Of a DNA stretch of 13,686 nt, positions 1-6,765 are shown one piece after another. Source of the stretch: an uncultured Ruminococcus sp. (lineage in GTDB: Bacteria > Bacillota > Clostridia > Oscillospirales > CAG-272). The stretch's first letter is position 1; each line of letters opens with the position of its first letter. The stretch spans positions 3,298 to 16,983 of the forward strand of contig CACYWX010000039.1 of assembly GCA_902778205.1 (NCBI GenBank), given 5' to 3'. A program made the position numbers and the translations under genes. Under the pieces are notes generated by a model, which was not told where the DNA came from, did no database searches, and saw only the letters and a list, made by a program, of their open reading frames with translations.

Positions 1-176
1 ATCCGGGCCGATTCGACTCTGCCGCTGTCCCAGACGGTCTTTCCTTCGCGCACGCAGACGATCCGGTAGGCCGACTGATTCACGCCGCCCTCGCAGATCC
101 ACGAAAACCGGGGCGCGGGACTGCCGATCCCCAGGGGATTCGTAAGCTTTTCCGTCTGCAGATGAACCGCTTTCAT
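1..176 (-). CDS. GH78 alpha-L-rhamnosidase, N-terminal fragment (runs off left edge)
   Basis: Only the first 58 codons are in the window. The protein begins MKAVHLQTEKLTNPLGIG, followed by PAPRFSW and, later, NQSAYRIVC and VWDSGRVES. This order (NPLGI, P-RFSW, Q-AYRI, WDSG-V) is the usual N-terminal beta-sandwich signature of bacterial alpha-L-rhamnosidases of family GH78, which release terminal rhamnose from plant glycosides or polysaccharides. The start at 176 is chosen because GGAGG (183-187) sits 6 nt upstream. The other ATG (179-181) meets a stop after two codons. There is no signal peptide, so the enzyme is probably cytoplasmic. It lies 15 nt behind the GH2 gene, so the two are almost certainly co-transcribed. 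The catalytic (alpha/alpha)6 domain is outside the window, so activity cannot be judged. Confidence 0.82.
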   Translation of the reverse strand, partial: MKAVHLQTEKLTNPLGIGSPAPRFSWICEGGVNQSAYRIVCVREGKTVWDSGRVESAR

Positions 177-191
177 GTCATGCCTCCGTCC

Positions 192-2498
192 TTACGCCTT
201 CACGTCGATTTCCGCTCTGCCCGCCTGTTTTCCGTCGGCTGCGGTGACGGTGAGCTTTCCGGATTGTCCGGTCCGCACCACGGCCAGGGCCCGTCCGTAA
301 TACGTCGTGAACGCGCCGTCCGTGTACCGCTCCTCGGTGCAAGGATTGGCCGATCCGAAGCCCAGCAGCTCGCCGTTCTCGACGGTAACGGTCAGCCGCC
401 GGTCCGCGTTGGATTCCACGATCCCGGCACGGTCCTCGATGTTCACGGGGACATACACGATCTCCCCGGGCTTCGCCGCCGCCTTCTCGGGATGCACCCC
501 GATCCGGAGGTCTTTGTCCGCGGATTTCAGTGCGCGCCGCCCGGTTTCGTGTCCGGATGCGTCATAGGACACGGCCTCCAGCGTTCCGGGGGCGTATTTC
601 AGCTTGAAGACTGCCCTGCATTCCTTCATTTTCTTCTTCCCGCAGGATTTGCCGTTGAGAAAGAGCTCAACCGCCGGCTGATCGGAATAGACCTCCACCT
701 CCGCGCGGTTTCCTTCGCAGCCGTTCCAGCTCCAGGACAGGATGGCGTTCGTCCCCCGCCAGACGGATTTCGACGGCCGCACCCCCGGATGGTTCACGGG
801 CTTCACGCCGATGACTGGATTTTTCTCAAGGCCCCAGACCACGGCGGCATATTTGCACGAGGCGTCCGGGGTGCCGGTGATGTCGATGACGCCCGCGCCC
901 GCCAGAAGCCACGGGTAGGGCCGGTTGAAGGGCATCCCGCCGGTGTAGCTCCATGCGCCGAGGCCCGCCTCCCCGAGATAGTCCCACGCCGTCCACATGA
1001 AGTCGCCGACAAGGTAGAGGTATTTCTTCACGGCCTGCCAGTTTTTGTATATGTCCTGCGGGAAGGTCTCGGAGCCGAAGATCACCCGGTCCGGATGGAC
1101 ACGCCCGTCCAGCGGATACCTGCCCGAGCCATAGTTGTAGCCCACCATGTCCAGCGCGCCGCAGAAGGGAGAGGAAAGGGCGTCCACCTTTTTTGAATTG
1201 CCGCCCTTGTTCATGCCCGTGCCGATCAGGGAGGCCATGATGTTGAAAGCGAGGGAGGCGTTCTTCGGCTCTCCCTTTTCCTCGGCCTGTCTGGTTCCGG
1301 CGGTCTTCTGCTCTCCGTCCCGATAGATCCCCTGCCCCTTCGCCGCGCGGCCGAGGATCATGAGGTTCACCCCGCAGGTCACGGGCCGGCTGGGATCCAG
1401 CGCGTGCAGAAGATCGATCATCCGCCCTCCGGCCTCCACGCCCTTTTGTTCTGCCGGTTCCGCCACCTCGTTGCCGATGGACCAGAGCACCACGGACGGA
1501 TGGTTATAGTCCCGCTCCGCCATGGCCGTGACGTCGGATTCCCAGTTGTCGGCGAAGTCCCGGCCGTAATCGAATTTGGTCTTGCGGTTGTACCACATGT
1601 CGAAGGTCTCGTCCATCACGTACATTCCCAGCCGGTCGCAGGCTTCGATCAGGGCGGTCGACGCCGGATTGTGGGACGAGCGGATGGCGTTGAAGCCGTT
1701 TTCCTTGAGAATCCGGACCCGCCGCTCCTCGCTCTCCGCATAGGTTGCCGCGCCGAGGACGCCGTTGTCGTGGTGAACGCACCCGCCCCGGAGAAGGGTA
1801 TCCTCCCCGTTGACGAAGAAGCCCTTGTTGGACCATTCGAGCTTCCGGATGCCGAAGGGAATTTCATAAGCGTCGCCGCCGGCCGTCCGGATTTTTACCT
1901 CGTATAGATTCGGATGCTCCGCGCTCCAGAGTTTGGCGTCCGGGATGGTGACGGTGAAGTCCGTGCCCTCCCCCCGCTGACCGCTGAGCTCAGCCGTCAC
2001 GGGTACGGGGCTCTCGACGCGCACTGCGGCGGGATTCAACGAAATAGTTGACAGCTTCACGCTCCGGGGTCTCAGACCGTCCGGCTCGCAGATCCACAGC
2101 CAGACGGGACGCCAGATGCCGCTCCCCGTGTACCAGCGGGAGTTCGGAAGCTCGGAATTGTCCGCGGTGACGGTCAGGCGGTTCTCCCCCGATTCGTTCA
2201 GCTCCGCAAGCTCGGCGAAAAATCCCGTGTATCCGTAGGCGTGCCGGGCGATTTCCCTGCCGTTCAGGGAGACGACGGCGTTCCGGTAGACTCCCTCGAA
2301 TTCGAGGAGCAGGACCTTTCCGCGAAATGCCTCCGGAATGGTAAAGATCTTCTCATAGGTATAGACTCCGCCGGGGAAATAGCCGTGGCCGCCGTCGGAG
2401 GCGTCCCGGGAACGCTTCTCCCCGATCTGCGCGTCGTGGGGGAGGGTGACGGGGATCTGATTGCAGGTCCAGTGTTCGTTGAAGGACAGCTTTTGCAT
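192..2498 (-). CDS. GH2 family beta-galactosidase/beta-glucuronidase-type glycoside hydrolase
   Basis: A 768-residue retaining exo-beta-glycosidase of family GH2. The N-terminal sugar-binding jelly roll occupies about 1-145 and ends in RWYTGSGIWRPVWL (121-134), a GH2 hallmark. An Ig-like domain follows to about 220, then the TIM barrel (about 222-555) with LRGGCVHHDNG, IRSSHNP and the signature around NHPSVVLWSIGNEV. The acid/base is Glu344 and the likely nucleophile is Glu477 in FGSETFP. The C-terminus (about 575-768) looks like DUF4982 plus an Ig-like domain. No signal peptide is seen, so it is likely cytoplasmic. The ATG at 2498 is preferred because AAGGAG lies 6 nt upstream; the in-frame ATG at 2567 has no ribosome site and a non-homologous leader. 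Substrate (galactoside, glucuronide or other) cannot be fixed from sequence. It is 15 nt upstream of the GH78 gene and may have its own promoter. Confidence 0.9.
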   Translation of the reverse strand: MQKLSFNEHWTCNQIPVTLPHDAQIGEKRSRDASDGGHGYFPGGVYTYEKIFTIPEAFRGKVLLLEFEGVYRNAVVSLNGREIARHAYGYTGFFAELAELNESGENRLTVTADNSELPNSRWYTGSGIWRPVWLWICEPDGLRPRSVKLSTISLNPAAVRVESPVPVTAELSGQRGEGTDFTVTIPDAKLWSAEHPNLYEVKIRTAGGDAYEIPFGIRKLEWSNKGFFVNGEDTLLRGGCVHHDNGVLGAATYAESEERRVRILKENGFNAIRSSHNPASTALIEACDRLGMYVMDETFDMWYNRKTKFDYGRDFADNWESDVTAMAERDYNHPSVVLWSIGNEVAEPAEQKGVEAGGRMIDLLHALDPSRPVTCGVNLMILGRAAKGQGIYRDGEQKTAGTRQAEEKGEPKNASLAFNIMASLIGTGMNKGGNSKKVDALSSPFCGALDMVGYNYGSGRYPLDGRVHPDRVIFGSETFPQDIYKNWQAVKKYLYLVGDFMWTAWDYLGEAGLGAWSYTGGMPFNRPYPWLLAGAGVIDITGTPDASCKYAAVVWGLEKNPVIGVKPVNHPGVRPSKSVWRGTNAILSWSWNGCEGNRAEVEVYSDQPAVELFLNGKSCGKKKMKECRAVFKLKYAPGTLEAVSYDASGHETGRRALKSADKDLRIGVHPEKAAAKPGEIVYVPVNIEDRAGIVESNADRRLTVTVENGELLGFGSANPCTEERYTDGAFTTYYGRALAVVRTGQSGKLTVTAADGKQAGRAEIDVKA

Positions 2499-2519
2499 GG
2501 CGGTCTCCTTATACCGTGG

Positions 2520-2550
2520 ATTGTACTTCGAAAAATGGCATGTGTGACAA
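2520..2550 (-). promoter_or_regulatory. Possible promoter of the GH2-GH78 gene pair
   Basis: On the minus strand TTGTCA (2545-2550) is followed after 19 nt by TACAAT (2520-2525). Spacing is 2 nt longer than ideal. The predicted transcript would start near 2513, leaving a leader of about 15 nt that just holds the AAGGAG site. It is plausible because two repeat hairpins separate this gene from the upstream ones, but it is not certain. Confidence 0.4.
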
Positions 2551-2601
2551 TTGGGCTTTCCCCTCATCCGGCTTCAATACAGCGATCATAATCTGTCAGC
2601 G

Positions 2602-2652
2602 CCCCCTCATCCGGCCTTGGCAGGCCACCTTCCCCGCCAAGGGGGGAAGGCT
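2602..2652 (+). repeat. 51-bp two-hairpin intergenic repeat, copy A
   Basis: Starts ccccctcatccggcc and contains two small palindromes: GGCCT-tggc-AGGCC and CCTTCCCC-gccaagg-GGGGAAGG. An inverted copy at 2736-2786 matches at 43 of 51 positions. All eight differences fall in hairpin loops or in one closing base pair that changes in a compensated way. This looks like a REP-like or miniature repeat found many times in related genomes, and it may act as an RNA structure. Confidence 0.85.
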
Positions 2653-2735
2653 GCTCAGAGAGTGCGAAAGCAAAAGAAAGCTATCACCAATTCTCACTGG
2701 AAATCGCTGTATATCTGGTACAGCTGCATTATATG

Positions 2736-2786
2736 AGCCTTCCCCCTCGGGAGGGGAAGGTGGCCCGTGAGGGCCGGATGAGGGGG
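2736..2786 (-). repeat. 51-bp two-hairpin intergenic repeat, copy B (inverted)
   Basis: Reverse complement of copy A at 43 of 51 positions. It contains GGCCC-tcac-GGGCC and CCTTCCCC-tcccgag-GGGGAAGG when read on the minus strand. Together with copy A it could also pair into one long hairpin enclosing about 83 nt. It lies downstream of the 709-residue gene in the direction of transcription, where it might stabilise or help end that transcript. Confidence 0.85.
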
Positions 2787-2830
2787 AACGAGCGGTTCTT
2801 GCTCGCTTCATTTTCTGAAACCCTTCAATG

Positions 2831-2862
2831 GGGAAAGCGGGTGAGAGCCGTTTCCGCTTCCC
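2831..2862 (-). other. Stem-loop downstream of the 709-residue gene
   Basis: Read on the minus strand, GGGAAGCGG pairs with CCGCTTTCCC (one bulged T) around a 13-nt loop, starting 18 nt after the stop codon at 2880. There is no U-rich tract straight after it, so it is not a canonical intrinsic terminator. It could be an mRNA 3' stem. Confidence 0.35.
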
Positions 2863-2879
2863 ATCCGCTCAGATCCCGG

Positions 2880-5009
2880 TTATTTGTTTTCCCGGCGTTC
2901 AAGGACATTCATCAGAATGTTGGCGTAATCCTCCGGGAAGAGCTGCCAGCCCAGGTGCTCGTCCGTGACGGGGTCGTGCTGATCGGCGAGCATGCCGTCC
3001 AGATTGCCGAGGGAGAGGTCCACGTCCAGGGGAAGCTCATCCGCCCGGGAGGAATCGAGGATCCACCAGGTCGTGGCCGCGGCGATTCCCTCCTCATACC
3101 GGTGCCAGTCGATCCCGGTGTCCACTTTTCCCCAGTCGATGCCGTATTCCCGGGACTGGGACAGGATCTCGATGACCTCCCATTCCACCTGCGCGTCCAC
3201 CCAGCTGGTCGTGGCCCAGTCGGTGACGCAGAAGCAGGGCTTGGTGTTGTAGAGGTTGTGGATCCTCTTCGGCTCCCAGAGGTTCGTGAACACCAACAGG
3301 CTCCGGAGCCAGTAAACGGCCTTGGTCCGGTACGCCTCGTTGCCGCCCATCCGGTACGCCAGCTCATAGGCGATGGCCGCGTGTCCCGCCGCCAGAAGAT
3401 TCGGGGCCTTGATGGGCGTTTCCCAGGCGTCGCCGCCGTCCGCCACCAGCATGGGAAGGGCGAAATCGAGGGCTTTGTACGCGGCCCGGGCATACTTCTC
3501 CTCGCCGGTCTCCTTTGCGATCATCAAGAGGTGCAGGGCGGACACGGCATGATTCTCAAGTACGATGTCGCCCTCCTCGCTCATGGCCTTGTACAGGCTC
3601 TCGGCAAAGGGCCAGTGGTTGATGAATACCGGACGCCACGTGGCGGCCCGCTTGTCCGTCAGAGTGGCGGGGAAAGCGCCGTCCTCCCGCTGCAGCTCCA
3701 GGATCCCGTCGCCGTAGGCTCTCAGCGCATCCCGGTCCATCTCTCCGAAGGCCAGCGGGATGTGGTGGCTCTCGGCGCGGCGGGCGGGATCGGAGGTTTC
3801 CGCTTCTTTCTTCTTCGCAAGATCGAGCTTTTTCCGGAGGCTCTCGGCCAGCTCCTCCCCGGCGTGCTTGTCGATGTACCGTTCGAGGAAGACCCGCGGA
3901 ATGTGCGTCCCCACTTCCTTCGGCTCGTCCCCGGGCCGGCGGATCATATCCCGCACGCTCCGGAAGCCCCAGCCGGTATTGTGCTCCTGTTCGAAGAAGA
4001 AGTGCCCGTCGTACTGCTCCGCGATATATCTCAGCTGTTCGTCGAGGGACTTCTTCGGCTTCGGAGGCTCGGGCAGACCGTGACGCTTCACATAGTCTGC
4101 CAGGGCGTCCACGCTCGTCCCGTGTCCAACCGCGATTTCGGCGGAGAAGCCGATCTTCGCGCCGCGGGGGAAGGGCGTCACCTCAGTCGGGAGCGGATTG
4201 TTCTCCCGGTGCGTCATGGCGGCGGTCGGAAGCATCAGGCCCATGAGGTGCTGATCCGCGTGGTTCACGGCGTCGGGGGAGGAGAAGACGGGCTGCGGGC
4301 AGTACTCCACCTGCATGGGCCGCTTTTCGGCGATGGGGCGGAGAGGATCCCAGGCGAGGGAAATGGTGTCTCCCTCGTGGCTCACCGCCATCATGGGGAC
4401 GGATACCTTGTACGGATGCACGGCGGTCCGCTCGGACAGAGGCCACATCATCGCGCTCTGATTCGACGACCATTCGTCGCTTCTCAGCCATTCCACGCCC
4501 GGGAACACGCCGTCGGTCTTATGAAGCCCAAAGCTGTCCGCTCCTGCCAGAAGCCACGGCCCGTGGATCGCCACAAAGCCGTTCGATCCCATCCAGAGAA
4601 GGTCATAGTCGAGCTTCAGGGCGTTCCCGTGCTTCGGCAGGGTCATGCGGATTGTACCTTTCAGAAGCGGCACTTCGGGCGGAGTCATGAACTCCACGAA
4701 GCTCCCCTTCGTCAGCTCGGCAAAGGTCAGGGCGTGGACGTCGAAGATCAGGCTGTCCGCGTCCTCCGTGTGCTCCTCCCTGACCTCCTGGCTTTCCACC
4801 CGGCGGAAGGAGGCCATGTTGCCCCGGGGACCGCCCGCGTTGTCCTGTACGGACGCGAGGTAGGGCAGGACTCCCATGAGCTTTCCTGCTTTGGTATAGA
4901 ATTCCACATAAGCCCAGCCCGTCTTGCGGTTGTGGACCTCCACGCGCATAAAGTCGTTTTCCAGCACCCGGGTTTCGCCGCCCCAGGTCGCTCCGGTGTA
5001 TTTCGGCAT
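2880..5009 (-). CDS. Unrecognised 709-aa protein, probable two-domain (beta-sandwich plus alpha/alpha-toroid) carbohydrate-active protein
   Basis: I do not recognise a named family. Residues about 1-310 are rich in beta-strand pattern with Gly and aromatic residues (GFVAIHGPWLLAGADSFGL, 144-162), like the sandwich domain of many polysaccharide-active enzymes. A charged helical linker covers about 380-415. Residues about 420-650 show repeated amphipathic helices and aromatic-acidic patches (DGAFPATL, FINHWPFAESLY, ENHAVSALHLLMIAKETG, TDWATTSWVDAQVEWEV) that resemble an (alpha/alpha) toroid, as in GH88/GH105, other alpha-toroid hydrolases or polysaccharide lyases. There is no signal peptide. 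The start at 5009 has GGAGG 8 nt upstream. It lies 32 nt behind the sugar transporter in the same operon, so a role in handling the imported glycoside is likely but inferred. The catalytic residues cannot be assigned. Confidence 0.6.
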   Translation of the reverse strand: MPKYTGATWGGETRVLENDFMRVEVHNRKTGWAYVEFYTKAGKLMGVLPYLASVQDNAGGPRGNMASFRRVESQEVREEHTEDADSLIFDVHALTFAELTKGSFVEFMTPPEVPLLKGTIRMTLPKHGNALKLDYDLLWMGSNGFVAIHGPWLLAGADSFGLHKTDGVFPGVEWLRSDEWSSNQSAMMWPLSERTAVHPYKVSVPMMAVSHEGDTISLAWDPLRPIAEKRPMQVEYCPQPVFSSPDAVNHADQHLMGLMLPTAAMTHRENNPLPTEVTPFPRGAKIGFSAEIAVGHGTSVDALADYVKRHGLPEPPKPKKSLDEQLRYIAEQYDGHFFFEQEHNTGWGFRSVRDMIRRPGDEPKEVGTHIPRVFLERYIDKHAGEELAESLRKKLDLAKKKEAETSDPARRAESHHIPLAFGEMDRDALRAYGDGILELQREDGAFPATLTDKRAATWRPVFINHWPFAESLYKAMSEEGDIVLENHAVSALHLLMIAKETGEEKYARAAYKALDFALPMLVADGGDAWETPIKAPNLLAAGHAAIAYELAYRMGGNEAYRTKAVYWLRSLLVFTNLWEPKRIHNLYNTKPCFCVTDWATTSWVDAQVEWEVIEILSQSREYGIDWGKVDTGIDWHRYEEGIAAATTWWILDSSRADELPLDVDLSLGNLDGMLADQHDPVTDEHLGWQLFPEDYANILMNVLERRENK

Positions 5010-5041
5010 GTCGTTTTCCTCCGTTTCGTCCGCTCTGTCCG

Positions 5042-6721
5042 TTATTGTTTATCCTTGTTTTTCTTCTGCTTTTTGGCCTGCTTCTCGAGGTATTTCCGGT
5101 TCTCCTCCTCGAAGTCGAGGCCGCGCTTTTCGCATTTAGCCCGCAGCTCCTCGATCCGCGCCTTTTCCATTTCCGCGGAGGCCGCCTCCATTTCGATCCG
5201 GTCCTGCTCCTCGGGGGAGACGTAGACCTCGCCCCGGTCCTCCGCCGCCTTCTTCGCACGTTCTCTCAGCTCCGCGTGGATTTCGGGCAGTCTCTTTTCC
5301 ATGTCGAAGAAAATGCAGACGATGAAGATCACCACCGCGAGAATGGCGTATGCGCCGTAGTAGGCGAAGAGGATCCAGCGATTGACGGCGGCGTTCTGGA
5401 CCTCGGCCCCGGCCACGTAGCCGTTGAGGGTCAGGCCCGTCTCATAGACGGCGTTGAGGGGCGTCATGAGGGCGGTGATGACCGTATAGATCACGCTGGA
5501 GGCGAGAGTGCCCTCCGGACGGTAGCCGTATTTGTATTCGATGTCGTCGCTGGCCTGCTGGCCGAAGATGCCGTTCATGTTGGTGATGGCGAAGATGCCG
5601 CAGGCGAAGACGAAGCCGCCCGCCACCGCCACGACGAAGCTGTAGGGATTGATCAGCGCGATGGCGATGCCCGCCAGGGTGACGACCGAGGAGATCTGCA
5701 TGATCCGGCGGGAGGAGAATTTGCCCGCGAGGATCGGGACGACAATCGCTCCGATGGCCATGGGCTGCATGGAGGCCAGCAGGTAGGTGAACTGGAAGTT
5801 GTTCTCCGCGTTGCCGCCGAGGATGTAGGTGATCATATTCACCCGCGCGTTTCCGCCCTGCAGGTTGTCGTAGAAGGTCACGCCGATGAAGACGAGGATG
5901 GCGAGGAGATAGTATTTGTTCGTGATGACGTTCTTGAACTGTTTGGCAAACGGGACCGTGATGGCTCCGTCGCCGGTCTTGTCCGCCAGCACCTTCTGGT
6001 TGTCCTCCGTGACGCGCTCCCGGGTCCAGAAGTATTCCATGAAGGAGAATCCCAGGGCCACCAGGGCGCAGAGGCCGATGGTGATATACCAGCTCTTTCC
6101 GGTGAGGTCCCTCTGGAGTACGTTCGGGTAGAGGATCCCGACGATGCCCAGCGCCCCGACCAGTCCCGCGATCATGACGGTCACGGCGGAGCGGATCGTG
6201 GTGACGCTGTTGCGCTCCAGCACGTTGCGGCTGATGGTGGAGACGACGTTGCTCTTCATGTTCCAGAGGGGCAGGCCCACCGCCGTGAAGAGGATGTTGA
6301 AAACGTACAGCCACACGAGCTGCGCCGCGCTCCCGGAGGCGAAGGGCGACCAAAAGACGAAGAAGCCGGAGAGCGCCATGATCCACGTGCCGATCAGCAC
6401 ATAGGGGCGGAACCGTCCCGCGCGGCAGACCGTCTTTTCGGTCATGTGGTTGAAGAGGAAGCCCGTCCCCATGCCGATGATCGTCGTAACGGTCGTCATG
6501 ATGAGGTAGGTGTACGCGCTTCCGAAGACCTCGTTGATGCGCAGGATGTCCATGTAGAACAGCTCGCGCAGGCCGAGGAAGGTGGAATAGAAGAAGTATA
6601 CCAGTCCCGGGCCGATCATGTGGCCGAGAACGCGCTCCTTCGTCGTGATCCGGTTCGTTCTGACATGCGTCTGCCACTCGTCCCGGTCGAACATACTGCC
6701 CTTCAGGTAGTCCCGTGCCAT
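5042..6721 (-). CDS. GPH-family (MelB-like) MFS sugar/cation symporter
   Basis: A 559-residue membrane protein with about 12 hydrophobic segments between residues 35 and 472. It belongs to the glycoside-pentoside-hexuronide:cation symporter family, shown by the family motif near 392-404 (D-D-I-E-Y-K-Y-G-Y-R-P-E-G) and by the general MelB-like layout. It should import a glycoside in symport with H+ or Na+, without phosphorylation, which fits the non-phospho GH1 enzyme next to it. The start at 6721 has AAAGGAG 9 nt upstream; the longer frame reaching to 7585 overlaps the GH1 gene and is not real there. After the last membrane helix comes a tail of about 85 residues, very rich in Glu, Lys and Arg (about 475-559), likely helical and cytoplasmic. 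It sits 44 nt after the GH1 gene and 32 nt before the 709-residue gene. Confidence 0.9.
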   Translation of the reverse strand: MARDYLKGSMFDRDEWQTHVRTNRITTKERVLGHMIGPGLVYFFYSTFLGLRELFYMDILRINEVFGSAYTYLIMTTVTTIIGMGTGFLFNHMTEKTVCRAGRFRPYVLIGTWIMALSGFFVFWSPFASGSAAQLVWLYVFNILFTAVGLPLWNMKSNVVSTISRNVLERNSVTTIRSAVTVMIAGLVGALGIVGILYPNVLQRDLTGKSWYITIGLCALVALGFSFMEYFWTRERVTEDNQKVLADKTGDGAITVPFAKQFKNVITNKYYLLAILVFIGVTFYDNLQGGNARVNMITYILGGNAENNFQFTYLLASMQPMAIGAIVVPILAGKFSSRRIMQISSVVTLAGIAIALINPYSFVVAVAGGFVFACGIFAITNMNGIFGQQASDDIEYKYGYRPEGTLASSVIYTVITALMTPLNAVYETGLTLNGYVAGAEVQNAAVNRWILFAYYGAYAILAVVIFIVCIFFDMEKRLPEIHAELRERAKKAAEDRGEVYVSPEEQDRIEMEAASAEMEKARIEELRAKCEKRGLDFEEENRKYLEKQAKKQKKNKDKQ

Positions 6722-6765
6722 GCTGATGCTCTCCTTTATGTGAAAGTATTCAAAGAGTTCCGGGG

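Larger units (their letters stand above)
2499..2879. other. 381-bp intergenic region with repeats and a possible internal promoter
   Basis: No credible gene lies here; the short frames across it have no coding signature. It contains a candidate GH2 promoter (2520-2550), a 13-bp stub of the repeat family (cccctcatccggc, 2560-2572), two full inverted repeat copies (2602-2652 and 2736-2786), a 10-bp inverted pair atacagcgat/atcgctgtat (2577-2586 and 2703-2712), a small cgagc/gctcg hairpin (about 2789-2805) and a stem-loop just after the upstream gene (2831-2862). The mean base content is less GC-rich between the two repeats. I infer that the region partly separates transcription of the GH2-GH78 pair from the GH1-transporter-toroid genes. 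Confidence 0.7.

Noticed and set aside
2733..5225. An 830-codon open frame on the plus strand
   Set aside because: It lies opposite the 709-residue gene and is a mirror of its high-GC third codon positions. It has no family motif and no suitable ribosome site, and its product is rich in Arg, Gly, His and Pro as expected for antisense frames.
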